From Streptomyces sp. NBRC 109706 (GTDB taxonomy: Bacteria; Actinomycetota; Actinomycetes; Streptomycetales; Streptomycetaceae), in assembly GCF_000974485.1 (NCBI RefSeq), contig NZ_BBOM01000005.1, positions 124,001 to 188,000 on the forward strand: a DNA stretch of 64,000 bases, in the 5' to 3' direction. The first letter of the stretch is position 1. Each line of letters starts with the position of its first letter. A program made the translations under genes and the position numbers. This document shows positions 17,909 to 26,686 of this stretch, one piece after another. The notes under the pieces were generated by a model. That model saw nothing but the letters and a program-made list of their open reading frames with translations, had not been told where the DNA came from and did not search any database.

Positions 17909-19180
17909 ATGCGGTTCGCGGATCGGCGGGAGGCCGGGCAGCGGCTGGCCCACGCGTTGGGGTCCCTGCGGGGGCGCGAGGTTGTGGTGCTCGGGCTGCC
18001 CAGGGGCGGGGTGCCGGTGGCCGCCGAGGTGGCCACGGCGCTGGGCGCCCCGCTGGATGTGGCGGTGGTGCGCAAGCTGGGGCTGCCGGCGCAGCCGGAG
18101 TTGGCGATGGGCGCCATCGCCGAGGACGGCGCGCGGGTCCTCAACGACCAGGTCGTCGGCGGTGCCGGGGTGCATCGGGACCTGCTCGCCGAGGTCGAGT
18201 CGAAGGAGCGCGCGGAGCTGGACCGGCGGGCCGTCGCCTACCGGGGCGAGCGGCCCAGGGTCTCGGTGGCGGGCCGCACCGTGGTGCTGGTCGACGACGG
18301 CATCGCGACCGGCGCCACCGCACGGGCCGCCTGCCACTCGGCACGCGCGCGCGGCGCGGACCGGGTGGTGCTGGCGGTACCGGTCGCCCCCGTCGACTGG
18401 GAACGCCGGATCGGCGACGCGGCCGACGAGCTGGTCTGCCCGCATGTGGAGGACGACTTTCTGGCCGTCGGCCAGTTCTACGACGACTTCGCGCAGACCA
18501 CCGACGAGCAGGTGGTGGCGTTTCTGCGCCGGGGCACGGCCCGTGAGGTGACCGTCGCGGCCGGCCCGGTGGAGCTGCCGGGCACGCTGACGGTGCCGGC
18601 CGAGGCGCGTGGCGTGGTGGTCTTCGCGCACGGCAGCGGCAGCGGTCGGGGCAGCCCGCGCAATGTGTTTGTCGCCGAGGCGCTGGCCCAGGCCGGCCTC
18701 GGCACGCTGCTCTTCGACCTGCTGACCGAGGAGGAGGCGGCCGACCGGGCCAATGTCTTCGACATCGGCCTGCTCGCCGAGCGGCTGACCCGGGCGACGG
18801 AGTGGCTGTTGACCAACGGGGTGCCGCCCCGTGACGGGCTGCGCGTCGGCTACTTCGGGGCGAGCACGGGCGCCGCCGCCGCGCTCTGGGCGGCGGCCGA
18901 CCCCGGTTCGCCGGTGGGCGCGGTGGTGTCCCGTGGCGGCCGACCCGATCTGGCGGACCGGCGGCTCTCCGAGGTGCGCTGCCCCACGCTGCTGATCGTG
19001 GGCGGCCATGACGAGCGGGTGCTGGAGCTGAACCGGGCCGCCGAGCAGTCGCTGCAGTGCCCGCACGAGCTGACCGTGGTCCCGGGCGCCACCCATCTCT
19101 TCGAGGAGCCGGGCGCCCTCTCCGAAGTCACCGCCCAGGCCAGGGACTTCTTCCTTCGCCACCTCGGCGAGGCGGTCTAA
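17909..19180 (+). CDS. Phosphoribosyltransferase fused to dienelactone-hydrolase-like domain
   Basis: A 423-residue two-domain protein. ATG 17909 follows CAGGAAGGTGG. Residues 1-205 form a type I phosphoribosyltransferase with the PRPP motif VVLVDDGIATGATARAA and an N-terminal LPRGGVPVAAEVA motif. Residues 220-423 form an alpha/beta hydrolase (VVVFAHGSGSGRGSPRN, nucleophile elbow GYFGASTGAAAAL, acid GGHDERVL, His GATHLFEEPG). The fusion is known in actinobacteria, often near heat-shock or stress genes, but its reaction is not established. Its TAA stop overlaps the polX TAG stop by 2 bp (CTAA), so the genes converge with no terminator between them. Confidence 0.85.
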   Translation: MRFADRREAGQRLAHALGSLRGREVVVLGLPRGGVPVAAEVATALGAPLDVAVVRKLGLPAQPELAMGAIAEDGARVLNDQVVGGAGVHRDLLAEVESKERAELDRRAVAYRGERPRVSVAGRTVVLVDDGIATGATARAACHSARARGADRVVLAVPVAPVDWERRIGDAADELVCPHVEDDFLAVGQFYDDFAQTTDEQVVAFLRRGTAREVTVAAGPVELPGTLTVPAEARGVVVFAHGSGSGRGSPRNVFVAEALAQAGLGTLLFDLLTEEEAADRANVFDIGLLAERLTRATEWLLTNGVPPRDGLRVGYFGASTGAAAALWAAADPGSPVGAVVSRGGRPDLADRRLSEVRCPTLLIVGGHDERVLELNRAAEQSLQCPHELTVVPGATHLFEEPGALSEVTAQARDFFLRHLGEAV

Positions 19181-20910
19181 CTCCCCCTCTTACCGCGTTG
19201 GTCGAGGAAGCGGCGCAGCCGGGTGAGGGGCCAGGTGTTGATCACCTCGTCCTTGGTGAGCCAGCCGCGCTGCGCCTGGGCGACGCCGAACCGCACATGA
19301 TCCAGATGGGTCGGGGCGTGGGCGTCGGAGTCGATGGCGAACCGCACGCCGTGGGTGCGGGCGCGCAGGATCTGCTCGTCGTCGAGGTCCAGCCGGTTGG
19401 GATGGCTGTTGATCTCCAGCGCGGTGCCCGTCCTGGCGCAGGCGGCGAAGACCGCGTCGAGATCGATGTCGATACCGGTGCGGCGGCCCAGCTTCCGCGT
19501 GGTGGGATGGCCGATGACATGCACATACGGGTTCTCGCAGGCCCGGAGCAGCCGCCGCGTCTGGGCGTCCCGGTCCAGCTCGAAGTGCGAGTGGATCGAC
19601 GCCACACAGAGATCGAACTCGGCCAGGAACTCCGCCGGCCAGTCCACCTCGCCGTGTTCGTCGATGTTCAGCTCCGTGCCGTGCAGCAGCTTCAGCCGGC
19701 CGAACCGCCCGGCCATCTCCCGGAGTCGGGCGCGCTGGGCCAGCGCCTTCTCCCTGGTCATCCGCTGCATCCGCAGCTCGGGCGCGTGGTCGGTGACGGC
19801 GTAGTAGTGGTAGCCGCGCGCCGCGGCGGCTGCGACCATCTCCGTCAACGGGGCGACGCCGTCCGTCAGATCGGTATGGCTGTGCAGATCGCCCCGCAGG
19901 TCCCGCTCGGTCACCAGCGTGGGCAGCTCATGGCGTTGGGCGGCGGCGATCTCGCCCCGGTCCTCGCGGAGCGTCGGCGGGATCCAGGGCAGGCCGAGCC
20001 GGCGGTAGACCTGCTCCTCGGTGCGGGCGGCCCGCTTCCGGCCGGTCTTCGCGTCGAACAGCCCGTACTCGGAGAGCTTGAGCTTCTTGCGCACCGCGAT
20101 CTCGCGGAGGCGGATGTTATGAGCCTTGGAACCGGTGAAGTAGAGCATCCCCGCACCCCAGGAGTCGGCGGCCAACACCCGCAGGTCCAGTTGCAGCCCT
20201 TCCGCCGTGCGCACCGTGGTCTTCTTCCGCCCCCGGGACACCACCTCGTCCACCAGCGGAAGTTCACAGAACGCCGCCATCAGCGGCTCCGGATCGTCGG
20301 CGGCGGCCAGGACGTCGATATCGCCGATCGTCTCCCGCATCCGCCGCACCGAACCGGCACAGGCGCAGCGTTCACAGCCCGGCACCTCGGAGAGCCGCGC
20401 CACCGCCTCCTCGGCGACCCCCAGCGCCACATCCAGCCGGATCCGGCCTCCGGACTGCCGCAGCACGGCGACCCCGTGCTCGATGTTCTCCCGTGCCTTG
20501 GGGCCGAACCCCCTCAGCCCGGCGACCCGGTCGTCGCGCAGCGCCGCCATCAGCTCGTCCACCGAGGAGACGCCCAACTCGCGGTAGAGCGTCATCGCCT
20601 TCTTGGGCCCCAACGTGGGAATGTCCAGCAGCGCCCGCACGCCCGACGGGATCGAGGCCCTGGTCTCCTCGACGGCGGCCACCCGGCCGGTCCGCAGATA
20701 CTCGGCGACCTTGTCCGCGATCGACCGGCCGACGCCCGGGATCTCGCGCAGGGCCTTGGTGTCCAGCGTCGCGACATCGGTGGGATGCCCCCCGATGGCG
20801 CGCGCCGCGCGCTCGTAGGCGCGTTGCTTGAACGCGCCGTCGCCGGTGATGGAGAGCAGGTCGGCGTACTCCCTGAGCAACGCCTCGACCTCCTCGTTCG
20901 GCCGGGCCAT
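19177..20910 (-). CDS. polX: DNA polymerase X family protein with PHP domain
   Basis: A 577-residue repair polymerase. The N-terminus has the helical 8-kDa-like domain and helix-hairpin-helix motifs (REIPGVGRSIADKV; LLDIPTLGPKKAMTLY; GLRGFGPKARENI). The nucleotidyltransferase centre is CAGSVRRMRETIGDIDVLAAA with a later Asp in LQLDLRVL. The C-terminal PHP domain has intact metal motifs: GDLHSHTDLTDG, AVTDHAPEL, GTELNI, ASIHSHFEL, HPTTRKLG and AIDSDAH, so 3'-5' exonuclease/phosphatase activity is expected. It should act in base-excision or gap repair. ATG 20910 is preceded by a TAGACT box at the right distance for a leaderless transcript. Confidence 0.93.
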   Translation of the reverse strand: MARPNEEVEALLREYADLLSITGDGAFKQRAYERAARAIGGHPTDVATLDTKALREIPGVGRSIADKVAEYLRTGRVAAVEETRASIPSGVRALLDIPTLGPKKAMTLYRELGVSSVDELMAALRDDRVAGLRGFGPKARENIEHGVAVLRQSGGRIRLDVALGVAEEAVARLSEVPGCERCACAGSVRRMRETIGDIDVLAAADDPEPLMAAFCELPLVDEVVSRGRKKTTVRTAEGLQLDLRVLAADSWGAGMLYFTGSKAHNIRLREIAVRKKLKLSEYGLFDAKTGRKRAARTEEQVYRRLGLPWIPPTLREDRGEIAAAQRHELPTLVTERDLRGDLHSHTDLTDGVAPLTEMVAAAAARGYHYYAVTDHAPELRMQRMTREKALAQRARLREMAGRFGRLKLLHGTELNIDEHGEVDWPAEFLAEFDLCVASIHSHFELDRDAQTRRLLRACENPYVHVIGHPTTRKLGRRTGIDIDLDAVFAACARTGTALEINSHPNRLDLDDEQILRARTHGVRFAIDSDAHAPTHLDHVRFGVAQAQRGWLTKDEVINTWPLTRLRRFLDQRGKRGS

Positions 20911-20922
20911 ATCCCCAGTCTA
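20910..20922 (-). promoter_or_regulatory. -10 box for leaderless transcript (polX)
   Basis: On the minus strand TAGACT (20922-20917) ends 7 nt before ATG 20910. No ribosome binding site is seen apart from GGGGAT touching the start. Confidence 0.5.
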
Positions 20923-21046
20923 GGGAGCCGGACGGGATCCGGCATGGCGAGCGGCTGCACGGGTACTCGGCGTGCTGACCTGCGACGTTCCACGGCGAAC
21001 GACGCGCTTTACGCCAGAGAGAAACCCATCGAGGCAGGTGAGCGAA

Positions 21047-22216
21047 GTGCGGGCGACCTTTACGCTGGGGCGGATCGCCGGCGTCCGGATCGGGGTGCAC
21101 TGGAGCGTCGCGGTGATCTTCGCGGTGATCGCGATCGGTCTTGGCACCGGACGGTTGCCGGACGCCTACCCGGACCGCGGCGCGCTGAGCTACACCCTGC
21201 TCGCGCTGCTCGCCGGGGTTCTGTTTCTGGCCTCGCTACTGGCCCATGAGATGGCACACGCGCTGCTCGCCCGCCGATCCGGCGTGCCGGTGGACGACAT
21301 CGTGCTGTGGCTGCTCGGCGGCGCCACCCGCACCAGGGCCGAAGCGCCCGATCCCAAGGCCGAGTTCAGGATCGCCGGCGCCGGCCCGATGGCCAGCTTC
21401 GCGCTCGGTGTCCTCTTCACCGCCCTCACCTGGATCCTGGTCGCCGCCGACGCCGGACCCGTGGTCGAGGTGTTCGCCTGGCTCGCGGTGATCAACTTCC
21501 TGCTGGCGCTCTTCAACGCCTTCCCCGCCGCGCCCCTCGACGGCGGCCGGCTGCTGCGCGCCGCGCTCTGGCGCCGCTCCGGGAACCGGCCGAAGGCCAC
21601 CGCCCAGTCCAGTGCGGCCGGTCAGGTCTTCGGCTGGATCCTGGTCACCGCGGGACTGGTGGCCTTCCTCTGGACGGGGGCCTTCGGTGCCCTGTGGCTG
21701 GCCCTGGTGGGATGGTTTGTGGCCGGCGCGGCATCCCTGGAGGGCCAGCAGGCGCGGATGCGTCAACTGCTGGCCGGCGTCCCCGTCCGCGAGACCATGA
21801 CCCCGGGCCCGGCCACCGTGCCCGCCGACGAGACCGTCGGCGCGCTGCTCTCCGAACCCTCCCACGGCCTCACCCACCCCGCGCTGCCCGTGGTCTCGGC
21901 CAGCGGCGCGCCGATCGGCCTGGTCACCCAGGACCAGATCAACGAGGTGCCGTTGGAGAAGCACCGGGTGCTGACCGTCGCCGAGATCATGCTGCCCCTG
22001 GACCGGGTCCGCACCACCCCGCCCGAGACGGACCTCGCCGATCTGCTGCCGCAGCTCGAACCTGGCCCCGAGCACCGGGTGTTGGTGATCGAGCGGGCGG
22101 AGCGGCCCAGGCTGCTGGGGATCGTCTCGCCGTCCGACGTCAACCGCACCATCAGGCGGCTGACCGCCGAGACCCGCCAGCCGGCCGGCTCGGTGGGCGG
22201 CGGCCGGGTGCACTGA
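21047..22216 (+). CDS. Site-2 protease family M50 membrane metalloprotease with CBS domains
   Basis: A 389-residue intramembrane protease. GTG 21047 is preferred because AGGTGA lies 5 nt upstream and the product begins MRATFTLGRIAGVRIGVHWS as in relatives; GTG 21038 is an alternative. Transmembrane segments include VAVIFAVIAIGLG, TLLALLAGVLFLASLLAHE, SFALGVLFTALTWILVAA and VINFLLALFNAFP. The zinc site is HEMAH (67-71) plus PLDGGRLLRA. Two CBS motifs follow the membrane domain (VRETMTPGPATVPADETV; VAEIMLPLDRVRTTPPETDL). Family members cut transmembrane anti-sigma factors or similar substrates. It is divergent from polX. Confidence 0.9.
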   Translation: MRATFTLGRIAGVRIGVHWSVAVIFAVIAIGLGTGRLPDAYPDRGALSYTLLALLAGVLFLASLLAHEMAHALLARRSGVPVDDIVLWLLGGATRTRAEAPDPKAEFRIAGAGPMASFALGVLFTALTWILVAADAGPVVEVFAWLAVINFLLALFNAFPAAPLDGGRLLRAALWRRSGNRPKATAQSSAAGQVFGWILVTAGLVAFLWTGAFGALWLALVGWFVAGAASLEGQQARMRQLLAGVPVRETMTPGPATVPADETVGALLSEPSHGLTHPALPVVSASGAPIGLVTQDQINEVPLEKHRVLTVAEIMLPLDRVRTTPPETDLADLLPQLEPGPEHRVLVIERAERPRLLGIVSPSDVNRTIRRLTAETRQPAGSVGGGRVH

Positions 22217-22252
22217 GCGACGGGGCGCACCGAGCGGCGGACGGCCGGGAAC

Positions 22253-22284
22253 GGGGCCGCCCGGTCGTGCCACCGGGCGGCCCC
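22253..22284. terminator. Bidirectional terminator, site-2 protease / mannanase
   Basis: GGGGCCGCCCGGT (22253-22265) and ACCGGGCGGCCCC (22272-22284) form a perfect 13-bp stem with a 6-nt loop between two convergent stops. Confidence 0.75.
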
Positions 22285-22312
22285 GCCGCACACAACTCCG
22301 GCCCGTCCGACC

Positions 22313-23323
22313 TCAGTTGTAGATCGTCGCCTCCTCGGAGGTCGCGGCGACGCCGTTGGGACCGTTGAAGAACCGCTCGCCCCACTCGGTCAGCTGGTTG
22401 GGGTCGAAGTTCACCGTCATGTCCAGATACTCGACACCACCGCCGTTGCCGCTCCAGGACCAGCCGAGGTAGCCGAGCCCCAGCCGCTCCGTGACCGCCA
22501 TGATGGCGTCCTCGTCCGGGTCGCCGTCCGAGTGGTTGTGCCCGAACTCGCCGACCAGAATGGGCAGTCCGGCGTTCACAAAGGACGTGAGGTAGTCCTC
22601 GACGGCCGCCGCCGTGTTGTACACGCCATACATGTGGATGGAGAAGATGGTGTTGCCGGTGGGGTCCGCGTTGTACACCGACTGGGCATTGGCACGCATG
22701 GTGCCGGTCCAGTCCTGACCCCAGTTCGGCGCGTCCACCATGATGGTGTGCTCGAAGCCGGCGTTCCGCAGCTTCCCGATGGCCGCCTGGGTGTCGGCCG
22801 TCCACGCCTCGTAACCGCTGTTGCCGAACGGCTCGTTGCCGATGTTGACGATGACGTAGTTCTCTTCGCCCGCCAACTCGTCCTGGATGCTGAGCCAGTA
22901 GTCGGCGGCCTGGTCCAACGAGACCGCCGCGCCCGCCTCGCCGTAGCCGGTGGTGTCGTGCACCTCCAGCACACAGATCAGCCGGTTCGCCTTGCACTCC
23001 GAGACGATTTGGGACACCTGCTGGTTGGAGGTCCGCTCCCACTGGTGGCCGCTGCTCAGCACCACCCGCACGGTGTTCCCGCCCAGCGACTTGATATCGC
23101 CGAGCGCGCCCAACTCGCCGGTGTACCAGGCGTGCGGGTGGTTGGCCCCCCGCATCACGAAGTCGTTGCCGTTGCTCTCCACCAACCGGCCGTCCTCGAC
23201 GCGCAGTCCGACGGCGCTGGCGTCCGGCTCGTCCGCGGTCGCGGGCTGCACCGCGAGCGCCGTACCCAGCGCGCCGGCGAGGCCCGCCGCGACGAGGACA
23301 CCGAAGGTTCTCCTGCTTTTCAC
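22313..23323 (-). CDS. Secreted GH5 endo-beta-1,4-mannanase
   Basis: A 336-residue secreted glycosidase. GTG 23323 is chosen for GAGGAG 7 nt upstream and because it starts a signal peptide (VKSRRTFGVLVAAGLAGALG ... ATADEP). The sequence resembles GH5 subfamily 8 mannanases throughout: GRLVESNGNDFVMRGANHPHAWY, NTVRVVLSSG, ICVLEVHDTTGYG, VIVNIGNEPFGN (acid/base Glu164), FSIHMYGVYNT, PILVGEFGHNHSDG (nucleophile Glu259) and LGWSWSGNGGGVEYLD. It lacks the C-terminal carbohydrate-binding module found in some Streptomyces mannanases. A perfect CebR box lies 72 bp upstream, so expression should respond to cello-oligosaccharides. A cellulase assignment is possible but less likely. Confidence 0.88.
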   Translation of the reverse strand: MKSRRTFGVLVAAGLAGALGTALAVQPATADEPDASAVGLRVEDGRLVESNGNDFVMRGANHPHAWYTGELGALGDIKSLGGNTVRVVLSSGHQWERTSNQQVSQIVSECKANRLICVLEVHDTTGYGEAGAAVSLDQAADYWLSIQDELAGEENYVIVNIGNEPFGNSGYEAWTADTQAAIGKLRNAGFEHTIMVDAPNWGQDWTGTMRANAQSVYNADPTGNTIFSIHMYGVYNTAAAVEDYLTSFVNAGLPILVGEFGHNHSDGDPDEDAIMAVTERLGLGYLGWSWSGNGGGVEYLDMTVNFDPNQLTEWGERFFNGPNGVAATSEEATIYN

Positions 23324-23394
23324 GGTCGTCTCCTCAAGGGCCCGTCCCGTGGGCCCAGTTGGGTGGGGGGTGACGCATGCGCGACCCAGGAATC

Positions 23395-23408
23395 TGGGAG
23401 CGCTCCCA
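23395..23408. promoter_or_regulatory. CebR box TGGGAGCGCTCCCA
   Basis: The 14-bp palindrome is identical to the established operator of CebR in Streptomyces and CelR in Thermobifida, the LacI-family repressors released by cellobiose. It lies between the putative -35 (TTGACA, 23452-23447 on the minus strand) and the mannanase start, where bound repressor would block initiation or elongation. Confidence 0.9.
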
Positions 23409-23446
23409 TGTAGTCGCCCACCCATCAGGCCACCGCCGCCCACGAC

Positions 23447-23452
23447 TGTCAA
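23447..23452 (-). promoter_or_regulatory. Putative -35 element of the mannanase promoter
   Basis: The minus strand reads TTGACA here. A weak -10 (TGATGG or CTGATG) follows at an 18-19 bp spacing, placing the start site roughly 10-20 bp upstream of the CebR box. Confidence 0.45.
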
Positions 23453-23603
23453 GGCAACGGACAGAGTGCACGGGATTCGACGAGGGATCAAAGGCGCTTA
23501 TCGGTAGGTGTATTGAGTTTTCGGGCACCACTTAACCGAGTAATTCATTACGGTGCGTATGGAGTTGCACGCCTGAGGTGACGCCGGAGTGGTGCTGCGG
23601 GCG

Positions 23604-23629
23604 GCGCCCCCGCGCCGGCGGCGGGGCGC
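23604..23629 (-). terminator. Hairpin downstream of the araC-type gene
   Basis: GCGCCCC (23604-23610) and GGGGCGC (23623-23629) form a 7-bp GC stem about 10 bp past the regulator stop. Confidence 0.45.
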
Positions 23630-23638
23630 GGGTGGGCG

Positions 23639-24553
23639 TCAGCGCCTGGTCGGATGCCGGCGGTAGTCGCCGGGCGGCACCCCGAGGACGCGTTTGAACG
23701 CGACGCTGAGGGCGCTCTCGGATCCGTATCCCACGGAGTGGGCTATGGCGGCGACGGTGCCGCCGCCCTCCCGCAGCTGTCTGGCCGCCAGTTCGATGCG
23801 CCACCGGGTGAGGTATTCCAGCGGCCCCTGGCCGACCGTGGCCTTGAAGCGGGCCGCCAGGGTGGACCGGGAGACGGCGGCGGCGCCGGCCAGTTCGGCC
23901 ACCGTCCAGGCGTGCGCCGGATCGCGGTGCAGGCAGGTCAGCGCGGTGGCGACCACGGGATCACCAAGACCCGCCAGCCAACCGGTCACCGCCTGCGGCT
24001 CGCGCAGCAGATGCAGCCGCAGCACATGGACCAGCATCACCACGGCCAGATGCTCGGCCACCAGGGTGGCGGCCATCGGCCGGTGCGTCAGCTCCCGGTC
24101 GATCGCGGTCAGCGCCCAGCGCACCGTCTCCGCGTGCCGGGTGCCGGCCGGCACATGGACGACCGGGGGCAGCCGGTCGAGCAGCAGCTCCTGGGCGCGT
24201 GTCCCGAAGGAGAAGGCGCCGCCGATGAGGAACACGTCGTCGCCCCGGCCCGCCCTGGCGACGCCGCCCTCGACCAGGGCGAACACCGGCCCGGCGGCGA
24301 CGGGCACGGCCTCGGGATCGCTGCGGAGGGTGAACGCGCGCCGCCGGGTGAGGAGAAAGCAGTCGCCCTCGGCCAGCTCGATCGGCCCGTCGAGCCCGTC
24401 GACCTCCAGCAGGCAGGAGCCGCGCCGGACGGCGTTGAACTTGACCGCCCGCGGGGCGTCGAACCGCAGGGCCCAACGTCCGCCCGCCGCCAGGCTCGTG
24501 GACAGCCGGCCGCGCGTCTCCAGCAGGGTCAGCACATCCTCAAGAGGATCCAT
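23639..24553 (-). CDS. AraC-family transcriptional regulator (cupin type)
   Basis: A 304-residue regulator with an N-terminal cupin domain of the AraC_binding_2/Cupin_6 type (FNAVRRGSCLLEVDG, IELAEGDCFLLTRR) and a C-terminal double helix-turn-helix (WTVAELAGAAAVSRSTLAARFKATVG; TVAAIAHSVGYGSESALSVAFKRVLGVPPGDYR). ATG 24553 has a GGGGGCGG stretch upstream. It is divergent from the SDR gene with an 84-bp gap, so it probably regulates that gene. This arrangement is common in actinobacteria. Confidence 0.92.
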   Translation of the reverse strand: MDPLEDVLTLLETRGRLSTSLAAGGRWALRFDAPRAVKFNAVRRGSCLLEVDGLDGPIELAEGDCFLLTRRRAFTLRSDPEAVPVAAGPVFALVEGGVARAGRGDDVFLIGGAFSFGTRAQELLLDRLPPVVHVPAGTRHAETVRWALTAIDRELTHRPMAATLVAEHLAVVMLVHVLRLHLLREPQAVTGWLAGLGDPVVATALTCLHRDPAHAWTVAELAGAAAVSRSTLAARFKATVGQGPLEYLTRWRIELAARQLREGGGTVAAIAHSVGYGSESALSVAFKRVLGVPPGDYRRHPTRR

Positions 24554-24625
24554 AACCGCCCCCAGCTCGGACGTTCGCTAAAGAACCAAGGACTCTCAAT
24601 CATAAAGTGTCCAGCCCACTCGTCG

Positions 24626-24638
24626 TAGCGTGGAGCCA
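24626..24638 (+). promoter_or_regulatory. -10 box for leaderless transcript (SDR)
   Basis: TAGCGT (24626-24631) ends 7 nt before ATG 24638. GGAG lies only 2 nt from the start, too close to act as a normal ribosome site. Confidence 0.45.
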
Positions 24639-25642
24639 TGGCTACAAACCCCCGGGCCGACGGGCCCTCGCGCGACGACTCCCCCGCACTGACCACTCCC
24701 TTCTCCGCCCAGTCCACCGCGCGGGAGGTGATCGACGGCGTGAACCTCAGCGGCCGACGTGCCGTGGTCACCGGCGGCGCGTCGGGTCTGGGCGCCGAGA
24801 CCGTTCGGGCGCTGGCGACCGCAGGCGCGCAGGTCACCATCGCCACGCGCCGCCCGGGGTCCGCCGAACCCCTCGTCGAGGAACTGGCAGCCGTCGACGG
24901 CGCGGGCCCGGTGCACGCGGAGCCGCTCGATCTGTCCGATCCGACCTCGGTCGACGCGTTCGTGCGGGGCTGGCACGGGCGTCTCGACATCCTGGTCGCG
25001 AACGCCGGGATCATGGCCCTGCCCACCCGCACCCTCGCGCCGAACGGCTGGGAGATGCAGCTGGCCACCAACTACCTGGGCCATTTCGCGCTCGCCTCCG
25101 GCCTGCACGAGGCACTGCGCGAGGCGGGCTCCGCCCGGATCGTGGTGGTCAGCTCCGGCGCCCACCTGGGCGACCCGTTCGACTTCGTCGACCCGCACTT
25201 CGAGGACCGGCCCTACGATCCCTGGGCGGCCTACGGGCAGTCCAAGTCCGCCGACGTCCTCCTCGCGGTAGGCGCCCGCCGCTGGGCCGCAGACGGGATC
25301 ACGGCCAACGCGCTCAACCCCGGCTATATCCTCACCGGCCTGCAGCGGCACGTCGACGACGACACCATGCGCGCGTTCGGCGTGATGGACGACGAGGGCC
25401 GGGTGCGGCCGCTGTCCTACTACAAGACCCCCGAGCAGGGCGCCGCCACCTCCGTGCTGCTGGCCGCCTCGCCGCTGCTTGAGGGCGTCACGGGCCGCTA
25501 CTTCGAGGACAACCAGGAGGCCCCGACCGTCCGGGGCGACCAGTCCGAGACCGGCGGCGTGGCCGCCCACGCCATCGACCCGGACTCCGCCGACCGCCTC
25601 TGGGACTACGGCACAGCGGCCATCCGCGCCACGACAACCTGA
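24638..25642 (+). CDS. Short-chain dehydrogenase/reductase
   Basis: A 334-residue NAD(P)-dependent oxidoreductase. The cofactor motif is AVVTGGASGLGAETVRAL, followed by LDILVANAGIMALP (NAG), the catalytic Ser in IVVVSSGAHL, and YGQSKSADVL (YxxxK). It is longer than a classical SDR and resembles the retinol-dehydrogenase/oxidoreductase subgroup. The substrate is unknown. The divergent AraC-type gene is the likely regulator. Confidence 0.9.
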   Translation: MATNPRADGPSRDDSPALTTPFSAQSTAREVIDGVNLSGRRAVVTGGASGLGAETVRALATAGAQVTIATRRPGSAEPLVEELAAVDGAGPVHAEPLDLSDPTSVDAFVRGWHGRLDILVANAGIMALPTRTLAPNGWEMQLATNYLGHFALASGLHEALREAGSARIVVVSSGAHLGDPFDFVDPHFEDRPYDPWAAYGQSKSADVLLAVGARRWAADGITANALNPGYILTGLQRHVDDDTMRAFGVMDDEGRVRPLSYYKTPEQGAATSVLLAASPLLEGVTGRYFEDNQEAPTVRGDQSETGGVAAHAIDPDSADRLWDYGTAAIRATTT

Positions 25643-26686
25643 CGCCGGTCCCGGCGCGCGGCGCCGGGCCCTGGCCGGCGGCCTCCGCCGACGCGGCTGC
25701 CTCCACAGCGGCCCTGCCAGGTTGCCACGCGTGGGTATGTGCGGCTCGGTTCAGCGGTGATCGATGCGGGCGACCTCTCCTGCCGGGTACTGCGGGTTCG
25801 GCCACGGCCGGCCCCGGCTGCGCGGCACCCCGCACAAACGGACCGGCCGACACCCCACCGTCCCCCGCCGAGCGGGCCGCGCGCCGGCCCGCCGCGCGGC
25901 GCCCCGGGCGGGGCCAGGCCGGCAGCCTTCGCCGACCCGGCCGCCACCGCTCCGGCCAGGTGCACCGACAAGCCACCGCCCACACCGCCCCGACCGGGTT
26001 GCCGCACACGCGCCAGGGCCCCCGGGGCCGACAGCTGTCGCCAACCCCCGCCGCAACCCGCCCGCGCCCGCCTCGCGGCGGACAGGCAGGGCGGGCCAGG
26101 CCGGCGGCCACCGCGCCGAACGCGGGCCGCGCGGGCCCTGGCCGGGGGGCCTTCGCCGCCCCCGCCGCACCGCGCGCGACACGCGGGCCCGCCGCACGGG
26201 CCCGCCTCGCGGCAGACAGACAGGGGCGCGAACCTGCCCGACGGCCCGCTCCGCGACGGACAGCCGGGGCGGCCCACCGCGCCGCGCGCGGGCCCGCCTC
26301 GCGGCAGAAGGGCGGGGGCCTGCCCGGCGGCCTTTGCCGACCCAGCCGCCACCCGCGCGCCGCACGCGGGCGCGGGCGCGAACCTGCCCGACGGCCTACC
26401 GCGCCAAGCGCGGTCCCGCTTCGCGATGGAGGGGCGGGGCGGGCCTGCCCGGCGGCCTTGTCGCCCCGGCCGCCGCCCACAGCGCCCCGGCCAAGTTGCC
26501 ACACACCCGGCAGATGCCGGACCAACGCCACCAAGACCCGGAGCCCAACAACTGTCACCGACCCCGTGGACCGACAGGCCGCAGCACCCATGGGTGACCA
26601 CAACGCCCCGGCCGAATCGCCCCGCGCGGGGCCGACCGGCCCGACCACCGCCGTTGCCGCGCCACGTGCGCCACGTGCGGCGCGGC
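25643..26686. repeat. 1-kb GC-rich tract of degenerate repeats, no gene seen
   Basis: This gap has no convincing gene. It is built from diverged copies of a few blocks. One is GGGCCCGCCTCGCGGCAGA (near 26205 and 26290) with looser copies near 26070 and 26410. A second resembles GCGAACCTGCCCGACGGCC (about 26230 and 26380). A third resembles GCCTTCGCCGACCCGGCCGCC (about 25930 and 26330), and a fourth CCGGCCAAGTTGCCACACA (with related copies near 25720, 25995 and 26490). Spacing is irregular, about 100-250 bp. Long open frames exist on both strands, but all frames are open because stop codons are rare in such GC-rich DNA. There are no good ribosome sites and no recognisable domains. Confidence 0.6.

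Noticed and set aside
25606..26601. A minus-strand frame of about 330 codons across the repeat tract
   Set aside because: Low-complexity Gly/Arg/Pro/Ala sequence with no domain or ribosome site; all frames are open here. Treated as non-coding repeat.
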